This document shows positions 9,410 through 18,140 of a stretch of DNA of 64,000 bases, one piece after another (the stretch's first letter is position 1; each line of letters opens with the position of its first letter). The position numbers were made by a program, and so were the translations under genes. Below the pieces are notes generated by a model, which did not search any database, was not told the DNA's origin, and worked only from the letters and a program-made list of their open reading frames with translations. Source of the stretch: JBNAVJ01 sp049700455 (GTDB lineage Bacteria > Bacteroidota > Ignavibacteria > Tepidaquicellales > Tepidaquicellaceae); assembly GCA_049700455.1 (NCBI GenBank), contig JBNAVJ010000007.1, positions 57,018 through 121,017 on the forward strand, written 5' to 3'.

Positions 9410-11161
9410 ATGAAGCATTTACTGACACTTATACCTTATCTGAAGAAATATAAGACAAAACTCATTTTAGGTTTCGTTTTTATAAGTTGTAGCATTGCCC
9501 TTCAAAGTATTTATCCTTTGCTCATTGGTAGTGCAATTGATAGTATAACTAAAGGCACTCAACCATTTGAATTACTGATTTATTCCGTTAAAATAGTTTC
9601 TGTTGTTTTGTTTTCAGGGATTTTTCTATTTCTTACACGTAGAACTATAATAGTTACTTCACGAGAAATAGAAAACGACCTCAGATTTGACTTTTTTTCT
9701 CACTTACAATTCCTGTCCAAAGATTTTTATGACAAAAAGTCAGTGGGTGATATTATGGCTCACGCTACAAATGACATCAATAATGTAAGAAATTTTCTTG
9801 GGCCGGGAATAATGTATTCATCTCAAACTTTTTTACGTACTATCATTACTCTATCCATAGTTTTTAGTATAAGCATTAAGATTTCTTTAATTGCTCTTGC
9901 ACCTTTACCGATAATTTCCTTTTTTGTTTATAGAGTAATGAAATCCGCATATCGAAGATCTGTAAAAGTTCAAGAAGCATTTTCTCAGATGACCTCCAGA
10001 GCACAGGAAGATTTTCTTGGAATCAGATTAATTAAAGCTTACGTAAGAGAAGACTATGCAATTAATAAATTTTATAATATATCAAGGGATTATCAAAATA
10101 AAAATCTCAAGCTTGCATTAATTGAATCTTATTCTTTCCCAATGATGTTCCTGCTTTCTGGATTTTCTATGATACTGGTAATCTATTTTGGTGGAATTGA
10201 AGTTATAAAGGGTAATTTTTCCATAGGTAACATAGCAGAATTCCTCGTATATCTCGTCCAGTTAACTTGGCCTATGATAGCCCTGGGATGGGTAATAAAT
10301 CTTATTCAGAGGGCAGCCCCATCGATGGAAAGAATTAATTCTATAATGAACATAACCTCAACAATAAAAACTATACAATCTCCTGTTCATATTAAGGAGC
10401 CACAGATTACAGGGGATATAGTTTTTAAAGACGTTTCTTTTCGTTTTCCTAATTCAGAGCGATGGGTTCTTAAAAATATTAATCTTACCATCCCTTATGC
10501 CTCAACGCTTGGCATTACAGGGCGTGTAGGAGAAGGAAAAACCACTCTTGTAAATTTAATTCCGAGAATTTATGACCCTACCAATGGGGCTATTTTCTGG
10601 AACGGATACAATATCAAGGAAATTCCTCTCAATGTATTGCGTAATTCGATTGGGATGGTAACTCAATTATCGATTCTTTTTTCTGACACATTAGAAAATA
10701 ATATTGCATATAGTTCTGATAACATTGATTTAGAACGAGTTGAATTCTGTGCTAAAATAGCAGGGTTATATGAAGATGTCAAAACCTTTCCTGATAAATT
10801 TAAAACAGTTATAGGCGAACGTGGCGTAATGATTTCGGGAGGACAAAAGCAACGTGTTGCAATTGCAAGAGCCATTTACAAAAATCCAGAATGTCTTATT
10901 CTTGATGATTCTTTTTCTGCTGTAGATACACACACAGAAAAGGAAATTTTACAAGCATTGAAGATAAACCTTCAACACTCAACTCAAATTGTTATCTCAC
11001 ATAGAGTCCTGACTTTACAGAATTTTGATAAAATCATACTTCTTCACAATGGTACTATCAGGGAAGAAGGTACTCATCAACAATTGCTTGGTTTCGGCGG
11101 ACTATATTACAGCATTTATCAAAAACAATTAATTGAGGAAGAACTCAAAGAGGCAAATTAG
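9410..11161 (+). CDS. ABC exporter half-transporter with degenerate site (MdlA/YheI-like)
   Basis: A 583-residue fusion of six membrane helices (about 1-300) and an ABC ATPase. Walker A is GRVGEGKTT, the signature is ISGGQKQR and the H-loop is VISHR. After Walker B the catalytic Glu is Asp (LILDDSFSAVD), as in the non-catalytic half of heterodimeric exporters such as MdlA or BmrC. I start it at ATG 9410. The frame stays open back to a TTG at 9320, but that start would lie upstream of the terminator hairpin and add an implausible N-terminus. Its stop overlaps the start of its partner by one base. The substrate (lipid or drug) is unknown. Confidence 0.88.
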   Translation: MKHLLTLIPYLKKYKTKLILGFVFISCSIALQSIYPLLIGSAIDSITKGTQPFELLIYSVKIVSVVLFSGIFLFLTRRTIIVTSREIENDLRFDFFSHLQFLSKDFYDKKSVGDIMAHATNDINNVRNFLGPGIMYSSQTFLRTIITLSIVFSISIKISLIALAPLPIISFFVYRVMKSAYRRSVKVQEAFSQMTSRAQEDFLGIRLIKAYVREDYAINKFYNISRDYQNKNLKLALIESYSFPMMFLLSGFSMILVIYFGGIEVIKGNFSIGNIAEFLVYLVQLTWPMIALGWVINLIQRAAPSMERINSIMNITSTIKTIQSPVHIKEPQITGDIVFKDVSFRFPNSERWVLKNINLTIPYASTLGITGRVGEGKTTLVNLIPRIYDPTNGAIFWNGYNIKEIPLNVLRNSIGMVTQLSILFSDTLENNIAYSSDNIDLERVEFCAKIAGLYEDVKTFPDKFKTVIGERGVMISGGQKQRVAIARAIYKNPECLILDDSFSAVDTHTEKEILQALKINLQHSTQIVISHRVLTLQNFDKIILLHNGTIREEGTHQQLLGFGGLYYSIYQKQLIEEELKEAN

Positions 11162-12948
11162 TGTTGCATAAAAATTTACCATATAAATCAGTTACCTATA
11201 ATAAAGATGTACACATCTTTAAGCGCCTTTTATCATTTATAAAGCCCTACAAATGGAAAGTAGCCCTGGCTGTACTGCTTACTCTTTCTATCTCTGCACT
11301 CTCAGCTGTAAGACCTAAACTAACGCAAGTTGCTATTGATGATAAAATCTTATATAAGGATTTTGTTGGTTTACAACTTATTGCCATAATCCTTTTACTA
11401 ACTTTAATTCTTCAAGGATTTATACAATATGCCTCTGCCTACCTGACAAGTTATATAGGACAAAAAGTTACTTTTGACCTACGAAAAAAAGTTTATTCAC
11501 ACATCGTAAATCTTAACGTCAGATTCTTTGACAAAACACCCATTGGTAAACTTGTTACGCGTGTAACCAATGATATTGATGTTTTATTTGAAGTGTTCTC
11601 TTCAGGACTGGTTACAGCTTTCGGAGATATATTTACTCTTTTCTGGATAATGTATTTTATGTTTTCTATCAGTTACGAATTATCTTTTATAACCCTTACT
11701 GTTTTACCTTTATTGATTTACGCAACTGCAGTTTTCCGTAAGAAAGTAAGAGCTTCTTACACAAGAATTAGAAGCCTCGTGGCAAAGATGAACACTTATA
11801 TCCAGGAACATATTTCGGGGATACAAATCGTCCAATTGTTTCTTAGAGAAAATTACACCATTAAAGAATTTGAAGTTATCAATAGAGAACATACAGAAGA
11901 GAATAAACGTAGTATTTTCTATTATGCTGTGTTTTTTCCCGTTGTGGAATTAATTGGGGCAATTGCCATTGGACTTATAATCTGGTATGGTGGGGGGAAA
12001 GTAGTTCAGAATGAATTATCGCTTGGAGTAATTATTTCCTTCTTGCAATATACAGAAATGTTTTTCAGACCAATTCGGGATCTCTCAGAAAAATATAATA
12101 TTCTACAAACTGCTATTGCTTCAAGTGATAGAATCTTTGAACTTCTTGATACTAAAAATGAAGTTGTAGATTCTCAAACTCCTAAACACATTACGGATTT
12201 TGATTTTAAAATAGAATTTAAGGATGTATGGTTTGCTTATGAAGGTAATAACTATGTTTTGAAAAACATAAATTTCTGTATTGAGAAAGGAGAAAGAGTC
12301 GCTATTGTTGGTGCAACTGGCTCAGGCAAAACATCACTCATCAACCTGTTGTGTCGTTTTTATGATGTTTCTAAGGGGGCTATCTTCATCAATGGAATAG
12401 ACATTAGAGAGTTACCTCAAAAAGAACTACGTTCTCTGATGTCAATAGTTTTACAGGATGTAGTTTTATTTTCAGGAACATTAAAATCAAACCTCACTTT
12501 TGGCAATGATGAATTGCCTGATGAGTATATTAACTCGGCAATTGAAAGCTCAGGAATTGAACATTTACTCAAAACCTTACCTGAGGGCATCTACAAAAAC
12601 GTTTCAGAACAGGGGAGTTCTTTTTCTGTGGGACAACGCCAGCTCATTGCTCTGGCAAGAGCTCTTGCTTTTCAAAGACAGATTCTTATTCTTGATGAAG
12701 CAACTGCAAATATCGACACTGAAACGGAACATATTATTCAGGCAGCAATTCAGAAACTTATGATGGGACGAACCGCTATTATAATTGCACATAGACTCTC
12801 TACAATTCAAAACTGTGATAAAATCATCGTTATGCATAAAGGGGAAATTAGAGAGATTGGAACCCATACAGAATTACTACAGAAAAAAGGTATTTACTTT
12901 AAATTATATCAACTACAATTTAACAGCGAACAGGTCATAGAAAAATGA
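11161..12948 (+). CDS. ABC exporter half-transporter, catalytic partner (MdlB/YheH-like)
   Basis: A 595-residue partner with six membrane helices followed by an ATPase with Walker A GATGSGKTS, signature FSVGQRQ, an intact Walker B and catalytic Glu (LILDEATANID) and H-loop IIAHR. The FSVGQ form of the signature is typical of MdlB-type halves. With the previous gene it should form an asymmetric exporter with one hydrolytic site. It starts at a GTG that shares its first base with the previous stop, which indicates translational coupling. The following rdgB start overlaps its stop as ATGA. Confidence 0.9.
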   Translation: MLHKNLPYKSVTYNKDVHIFKRLLSFIKPYKWKVALAVLLTLSISALSAVRPKLTQVAIDDKILYKDFVGLQLIAIILLLTLILQGFIQYASAYLTSYIGQKVTFDLRKKVYSHIVNLNVRFFDKTPIGKLVTRVTNDIDVLFEVFSSGLVTAFGDIFTLFWIMYFMFSISYELSFITLTVLPLLIYATAVFRKKVRASYTRIRSLVAKMNTYIQEHISGIQIVQLFLRENYTIKEFEVINREHTEENKRSIFYYAVFFPVVELIGAIAIGLIIWYGGGKVVQNELSLGVIISFLQYTEMFFRPIRDLSEKYNILQTAIASSDRIFELLDTKNEVVDSQTPKHITDFDFKIEFKDVWFAYEGNNYVLKNINFCIEKGERVAIVGATGSGKTSLINLLCRFYDVSKGAIFINGIDIRELPQKELRSLMSIVLQDVVLFSGTLKSNLTFGNDELPDEYINSAIESSGIEHLLKTLPEGIYKNVSEQGSSFSVGQRQLIALARALAFQRQILILDEATANIDTETEHIIQAAIQKLMMGRTAIIIAHRLSTIQNCDKIIVMHKGEIREIGTHTELLQKKGIYFKLYQLQFNSEQVIEK

Positions 12949-13550
12949 AAATTTTACTTGCTACCAACAATAAAGACAAAGTGTTCGAAATAAAAAAAAT
13001 TTTTACCATTCCCGACCTACAACTTCTCACACTCTGGGATTTAAATCTTGACATTGAAATTAATGAAGACCAAAACACTCTTGAAGGAAATGCTATAAAG
13101 AAAGCAAAAACTATTTTTGAAATATCCGGAATTCCATCTGTTGCAGATGATACTGGATTGTTTGTTGAAATACTTAATGGGGCTCCAGGTGTTTTTTCTT
13201 CACGATATGCTGGCAATGATGCAAGTTATGAAGACAACTGTAAAAAATTATTACAGGAGCTTGAACCCTATCCAGATGATAAAAGGATAGCCTATTTTAA
13301 AACCATAGTATGTTATTATTTCCAACCTGAAAAATATCTTCTTTTCGATGGTATTTGTAAAGGAAGGATAGCATCACAACCACGGGGTAAAAACGGATTT
13401 GGGTATGATCCTATTTTTATACCGCAGGGGGAGGCACAAACTTATGCTGAAATGAGTGTGGAACAGAAAAACTTAATTTCTCATCGTAATAAAGCCTTTA
13501 GTAAATTCAATGACTATCTTTATAATTTAAAACATAAACATACTTTTTAA
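12945..13550 (+). CDS. rdgB: Non-canonical purine NTP pyrophosphatase (RdgB/HAM1)
   Basis: Hydrolyses ITP, XTP and their deoxy forms to monophosphates and so keeps deaminated purines out of DNA and RNA. The N-terminal LLATNNKDK, the central VADDTGLFVEILNGAPGV with a following SSRYAG, and the later GKNGFGYDPIF and SHRNKA blocks are the complete family signature; 201 residues is normal. Its ATG overlaps the ABC exporter stop by four bases, but a functional link is not obvious. The last 44 bases overlap the convergent hydrolase gene. Confidence 0.95.
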   Translation: MKILLATNNKDKVFEIKKIFTIPDLQLLTLWDLNLDIEINEDQNTLEGNAIKKAKTIFEISGIPSVADDTGLFVEILNGAPGVFSSRYAGNDASYEDNCKKLLQELEPYPDDKRIAYFKTIVCYYFQPEKYLLFDGICKGRIASQPRGKNGFGYDPIFIPQGEAQTYAEMSVEQKNLISHRNKAFSKFNDYLYNLKHKHTF

Positions 13551-14289
13551 TAAAATCAAAAATAAGTCCTCCAATATATTTTTGTTCATTCCTATTAAAA
13601 GTATGATGTGCATCAGGAAGAATCTGGACATAAGCTTTTTCTATATTTCTACGAATATGTTCTATATGATCTATGGTGGCAAACTCATCACTATCCCCTT
13701 GAATAATCAGCACCGGACATTTAATTAAATGCAACAACTCTGTAATATTCCACTTCGTGAACCTATCAGATAACCAGATATCTTTCCAGTTAGAAAATAA
13801 CTTATCAATATTTTGATGATACCTTGCAAGCTTCCGGCGTAGCGTTCCTTTTACATATTCTTCTACTAAATTTTTAATACCGTTAATCATTTTTTCTTCA
13901 ACAAAAATATGAGGGGCTATTGCTATAACTCCGCTCACTGATAAAGTATGATATGCTGCATATATCAACGAGATGGTAGCTCCGTCACTGTGGCCTACTA
14001 AAACAAGTTTTTTGTTAAGGTTATGTGAAGTGAGTAAATAAGGTAAGACTTCATTAGCTTCCCTTTCAAGAAAATTAGTGTTCCAAAAAGTATCGTCATT
14101 TTCAGACTTACCATAATTTACTCTATCATAAGCAAACCCTGGCATATTCAAACTCTCGCAAATAATAGATGGAAAAGCACCCCACTGTGCCACACTTCCA
14201 AGACCATTATGAAGAAACACTAACAGATATTCTGATGAATTCAGAAATTTCTCATTTATAAAATGAATGTATATTTTTCGTTTTTTCAA
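13507..14289 (-). CDS. Alpha/beta-hydrolase family protein
   Basis: A 260-residue hydrolase of the alpha/beta fold. FLHNGLGS forms the oxyanion strand-loop, VGHSDGAT is the nucleophile elbow (G-x-S-x-G), GDSDEFATIDH holds the likely acid, and PDAHHTFN carries the catalytic histidine. No signal peptide is seen, so it is probably cytosolic. The substrate is unknown; esterase or lipase-like activity is most likely. The first codon is TTG and no in-frame ATG lies near it, so the start is uncertain. Its 3' end overlaps rdgB. Confidence 0.78.
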   Translation of the reverse strand: MKKRKIYIHFINEKFLNSSEYLLVFLHNGLGSVAQWGAFPSIICESLNMPGFAYDRVNYGKSENDDTFWNTNFLEREANEVLPYLLTSHNLNKKLVLVGHSDGATISLIYAAYHTLSVSGVIAIAPHIFVEEKMINGIKNLVEEYVKGTLRRKLARYHQNIDKLFSNWKDIWLSDRFTKWNITELLHLIKCPVLIIQGDSDEFATIDHIEHIRRNIEKAYVQILPDAHHTFNRNEQKYIGGLIFDFIKKYVYVLNYKDSH

Positions 14290-14373
14290 TTGAATAAAAA
14301 ATTTAAACTATACCCCACAACGATAGGGGACACCAAAAGACAGGAGAATCTTTTTTTTTTGTCCAATAGGAAC

Positions 14374-14733
14374 TTATAGTTTATCCAGTATTCTTGGGGT
14401 GAGTTCACTACTTACATTTCCTGTATTCAAAGTTGTTACAGGTTCAAACACCATTACCCATACTTCTTCTTCTGCTGAAGATTTATGTTCTGTACCACGT
14501 GGGACTATAAGCATCTCACCTTCCTTAATTTCAACAACTTTATTCCTGAAATTCATTGTAAACTTGCCTTTAATAACATAAAAAAGTTCATCTTCATTCT
14601 CGTGGATATGCCAGATAAATTCCCCTTTGAACTTCACAAGTTTCACATACTGTCCATTTAACTCAGCAATAACTTTAGGATCCCAATATGTATTAAACAA
14701 TTCAAATTTTTCGAGAATTTTGATTGGTTCCAT
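14374..14733 (-). CDS. Small cupin-domain protein
   Basis: A 119-residue single-domain cupin. Metal-binding motif 1 reads HIHENEDELFYVIKG and motif 2 reads EGEMLIVPRGTEHKS, so the usual His/Glu ligand set is present. Stand-alone cupins of this size include mannose-6-phosphate-isomerase-like and small-molecule-binding proteins; I cannot assign a ligand. It lies directly downstream of tRNA-Arg(CCG) on the same strand, with 36 bases between them. Confidence 0.82.
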   Translation of the reverse strand: MEPIKILEKFELFNTYWDPKVIAELNGQYVKLVKFKGEFIWHIHENEDELFYVIKGKFTMNFRNKVVEIKEGEMLIVPRGTEHKSSAEEEVWVMVFEPVTTLNTGNVSSELTPRILDKL

Positions 14734-14769
14734 ATTCTTTTTATTAATTATAAAAGATAAGAGTAATAG

Positions 14770-14841
14770 TGCTCCGTAGAGGATTCGAACCTCTAAAAGC
14801 AGAACCGGAATCTGCTGGTTTATCCATTAGCCTAACGGAGC
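14770..14841 (-). tRNA. tRNA-Arg (anticodon CCG)
   Basis: A perfect 7-bp acceptor stem (GCTCCGT/ACGGAGC), a standard T-arm with GGTTCGAATCC, and an anticodon stem GCAGA/TCTGC around loop TTCCGGT give anticodon CCG, reading CGG. Discriminator is A; CCA is not encoded. A decayed copy lies about 1.16 kb away at 15930-16000. Confidence 0.95.
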
Positions 14842-15081
14842 GGTTTTCTTCAACCAATCCGAATAAAACTATATTTACCCTCTTCCAATAAGTTAAATTT
14901 AATAACAAATGAAACAATATTTAAGACAAAAAACGGTTATTATTTTTTTCTTACTTTTAGCAACTGGAAATGATAGGAAAACAACTCACTTCAAGAAATG
15001 TTTTAAATTGATATTCCAAAATGAACAGAATTTTTAAAAATTTATTCCTAATTTTTATTACTTAAAAAACTAACTAAAACT

Positions 15082-15909
15082 ATGAAAAAACTTATTTGTA
15101 TTATAATTTTATTTTTAATTCCAACATTGAGTATATCTCAGACAGCAGAGGAATTTTATGAAAAAGGAAACGATGCCCTCCTCAGCAAAGACTATGACAA
15201 AGCAATAGAATTTTTCAGAAAGTCTCTTACTCTAAATCCCTCAAACAATAGAGTAATTTTAGCGATTGGAACTGCTTTTATAAGTAAAAAGTTACCAGAT
15301 TCTGCTTTTTACTATTTTGACCTTGCTACTAAAATAGACCCCAATAATGCAACTGCTTTTGCAAGCAGAGGTGCTATTTACCTTATGAGAAAACAGTTTG
15401 ATCTTTCCTACAAAGACTTAAAGCAGTCGATTTTTCTCGACTCAACTCTAATAATAGCATATAACTCTCTGGCAACTTATTACGTATTGATGAATAAGGC
15501 AGATTCTGCACTTCTAATTCTCAATCGAGCAATAGAAATAGCCCCTTCCAGTACCGATGCATATTATAACAGAGCCACATTTTATGGAGCCTTTGACGAA
15601 TTTGAAAAAGCACTTGAAGACATAAATAAAGTGATTGAATTAGCACCTACTGTCGCCAAAGGTTATTATACAAGAGGAACAATTAACAGATATCTTGGTA
15701 AATTTGATGAAGCTCTTAAAGATTTCGATTATGCTATTCAGCTTGACCCAAAAGATGGGGAAGCTTATGTAAGACGTGCTGTGTGCTTATTAAAAATAGG
15801 TAAGATTAAAGAAGCACTGGTAGATTTCGAATACGGATATCTACTAGAACCTGACCTTAAAGAACAAACAAAAGAATATTATGAAGAGGCTCTAAAAAAA
15901 CGCAATTGA
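15082..15909 (+). CDS. Exported tetratricopeptide-repeat protein
   Basis: A 275-residue protein with a signal peptide (about 1-19, LSISQ) and roughly seven TPR units from residue 24 to the end. Each shows the TPR pattern of small residues at positions 8 and 20 and Pro at 32 (for example AIEFFRKSLTLNPSN, AIEIAPSS, AIQLDPKD). TPRs mediate protein-protein contacts, so it is likely a periplasmic scaffold. It stands alone between the intact tRNA-Arg(CCG) and the decayed tRNA copy. Confidence 0.85.
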   Translation: MKKLICIIILFLIPTLSISQTAEEFYEKGNDALLSKDYDKAIEFFRKSLTLNPSNNRVILAIGTAFISKKLPDSAFYYFDLATKIDPNNATAFASRGAIYLMRKQFDLSYKDLKQSIFLDSTLIIAYNSLATYYVLMNKADSALLILNRAIEIAPSSTDAYYNRATFYGAFDEFEKALEDINKVIELAPTVAKGYYTRGTINRYLGKFDEALKDFDYAIQLDPKDGEAYVRRAVCLLKIGKIKEALVDFEYGYLLEPDLKEQTKEYYEEALKKRN

Positions 15910-15929
15910 AGATTCTCAAAATACTGTTC

Positions 15930-16000
15930 TTTTCACAGAAGGTTCAAACCTCTAAAAGCAGAACTGGGATTTTTTGATTTATCTATTAACCTAACGTAAC
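15930..16000 (-). pseudogene. Decayed tRNA-Arg(CCG) copy
   Basis: Aligns without gaps to tRNA-Arg(CCG) at 14771-14841: 53 of 71 positions match by my count, and a 13-base block around the T-arm/variable region is identical. Most changes are G/C to A/T. The acceptor stem no longer pairs and the 5' half of the anticodon stem is mutated to a run of A, so it cannot fold. The anticodon position now reads CCA. It lies between the TPR gene and the M13 peptidase stop. Confidence 0.85.
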
Positions 16001-16007
16001 ATCTAAC

Positions 16008-18041
16008 TTACCAAATCGAAACTCTCTCTTCAGGTTTTTTGTACATCTTATCTGTCGGTTGAATTTTAAATGCATCGTAAAATTCTTGAATATTGTAGAC
16101 AATCCCATTTACTCTTGCAATAGAAGGCGAATGAACATCTTCCTTAAGTCTTCTCATAAGCTCTTTGAGTCTTATATCACCACGCCATATCTGTGCATAG
16201 GAAAGGAAAAATCTCTGAAGAGGCGTAAACCCATCAATAATTTCAGGAGGGGGGTTTTTCTTCCACACTTTTTGTAGAGCATGCAATGCTATTGTAATTC
16301 CTCCTAAATCTGAAATATTCTCTCCAAGAGTAAGTTTACCATCTACTTTTAAAGAATCATTTATATAGAAATTATTAAACTGCTCCTCTAATTTAGAAGT
16401 AATTTTCTTGTAGTTTTCAGCATCAGTTTCAGTCCACCAGTCATTAAGGTTACCATCTTTATCATATTTTCTCCCCTGATCATCAAAACCGTGTGTCATT
16501 TCGTGACCTATCACAACCCCTATCCCACCATAATTCACAGCATCATCACCTTCCGCAAAGAAAAAGGGCGGTTGAAGTATACCTGCCGGAAAAACTATCT
16601 CATTCATATTTGAACTATAATATGCATTCACAGTTTGAGGAGACATCCCCCATCTTTGTCTGTCAACAGGTTTGCCAACCTGAGATAAATTGTAAAGATA
16701 GTTAAATCTATTAGTATTTATGCAGTTATCAAAATAAGAATCTTTTGTTATTTGTAATTCGGAAAAATCCCTCCATTTATCTGGATATCCAACCTTTATG
16801 TTCATACTTTCCAATTTAGCAAGGGCAGCTTTCTTTGTAGCATCACTCATCCAGCTCAGTGCCTGTATCCTATCATAAAAAGCATCTTTCAAATTCAAAA
16901 CCAGATCATAAATTCTCTCTTTTGCCTGTGGGGGGAAATACTTCTCAACATATAATTGACCTAAAACTTCTCCAAGTGAGCCATTAACAGTTTCCAGTAC
17001 TCGTTTCCAGCGTGGCTTCTGCTCTTTTTGTCCACTGAGAAACTTACCCCAAAACTCAAAACCAGCCTCAACAAACTCATCTGAAAGATAACCTGACGTC
17101 GAACGAACTAAATTCCATTCAAAATATGTCTTCAAATCCTCCAGCGAAATTGCTGAAAGTACACCTCCGAGCTTTTCAAAATAGGGCTTTTGAGTAACAT
17201 TTATCTCAAAATTATTATCACCGAAACCAAGACCATTGAAATAGCTCTTCCAATTGAAATAAGGACAAATATTTATCAATTCTGATACTGCCATTTTATG
17301 ATAATTCTTTTCCGGCTCTCTTAGTTCATATCTTGAATAAGAAATTTCCGCAAGTTTTGTCTCAATTGACATTACTATTTGAGCCATCTGTTCAGCCTGA
17401 CTGGTTTCCTTACCAATCAAACGGAACATTTTGCTTACAAACTCAATATATTTCTGACGAATTTCCTTCATTCTCGGCTCTTCACTAAGATAGTAATCCC
17501 TATCTCTTAATCCTAACCCACCCTGTCCTAGGTGTAAAATTACCATAGAACTATTTTTGTCATCCTGCGCACCATAGGTAACAAAGAATGGAAAAATTCT
17601 AAACATATGAAAATATGCAAGTTCTTTGATTAACTCTTCCTGGCTATAGATTTTATTAATTCTCTCAAGGTAAGGCAAGAGAGGTTTGGCACCTAAAGTT
17701 TCAATCCGTATACTATCCATTCCACTCTCATAAAAATCTCCTATTTTCTGTTTATTTGAACCTGGGAGTTTCGTTTTATCTTTTACAGATGATTCAACAA
17801 TTTCCTTTATTTGTAGCAGATTGTTTTCTGTCAACTCATCAAAAGCCCCATAACGTGTTTTATCTGGGGGAATAGGATTATTCTTTATCCAGTTCCCGTT
17901 TGCGTAATGGAAAAAATCATCACCCGGTTTAATATTTAAATCCATATTCTTGCTATCGATAGGTAGTAATTGTTGAGCTAAGATAATTCTTGAGACAATC
18001 AGTAAAATAAAAACGAAAAATAAAAACTTAAATTTTTTCAT
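16008..18041 (-). CDS. M13-family metalloendopeptidase (neprilysin-like)
   Basis: A 677-residue zinc peptidase, probably periplasmic or surface-exposed. I choose ATG 18041, which gives a clean signal peptide (MKKFKFLFFVF to about ILAQQ); a TTG 12 codons upstream is also in frame. The gluzincin motif GHEMTHGFDD supplies two zinc histidines and the catalytic Glu, GENISDLGG supplies the third ligand, and NAYYSSNMNEIVFPAG is the M13 substrate-binding strand. The C-terminus ends in Trp but lacks the Cys of the usual C-x-x-W. It should cleave short peptides. Confidence 0.92.
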   Translation of the reverse strand: MKKFKFLFFVFILLIVSRIILAQQLLPIDSKNMDLNIKPGDDFFHYANGNWIKNNPIPPDKTRYGAFDELTENNLLQIKEIVESSVKDKTKLPGSNKQKIGDFYESGMDSIRIETLGAKPLLPYLERINKIYSQEELIKELAYFHMFRIFPFFVTYGAQDDKNSSMVILHLGQGGLGLRDRDYYLSEEPRMKEIRQKYIEFVSKMFRLIGKETSQAEQMAQIVMSIETKLAEISYSRYELREPEKNYHKMAVSELINICPYFNWKSYFNGLGFGDNNFEINVTQKPYFEKLGGVLSAISLEDLKTYFEWNLVRSTSGYLSDEFVEAGFEFWGKFLSGQKEQKPRWKRVLETVNGSLGEVLGQLYVEKYFPPQAKERIYDLVLNLKDAFYDRIQALSWMSDATKKAALAKLESMNIKVGYPDKWRDFSELQITKDSYFDNCINTNRFNYLYNLSQVGKPVDRQRWGMSPQTVNAYYSSNMNEIVFPAGILQPPFFFAEGDDAVNYGGIGVVIGHEMTHGFDDQGRKYDKDGNLNDWWTETDAENYKKITSKLEEQFNNFYINDSLKVDGKLTLGENISDLGGITIALHALQKVWKKNPPPEIIDGFTPLQRFFLSYAQIWRGDIRLKELMRRLKEDVHSPSIARVNGIVYNIQEFYDAFKIQPTDKMYKKPEERVSIW

Positions 18042-18140
18042 CACCGTTTTATTAATTATTTTTTTAAAATTACTCAAAGAGGAAATAGATTGAAATGAGA
18101 TATTTCTTACCTAAATTATAAGAACCCGGTAGTATAAAAT

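Noticed and set aside
14909..15037. 42-codon open frame on the + strand with a hydrophobic stretch, just before the TPR gene
   Set aside because: Short, no ribosome site, no recognisable mature domain; it lies in the promoter region. It could be a remnant but cannot be supported.
14770..16000. Possible mobile element bounded by the intact and decayed tRNA-Arg copies
   Set aside because: Only one TPR gene lies between them, there is no integrase, and homology covers the whole tRNA rather than just a 3' attachment segment. Tandem duplication and decay explains it better.
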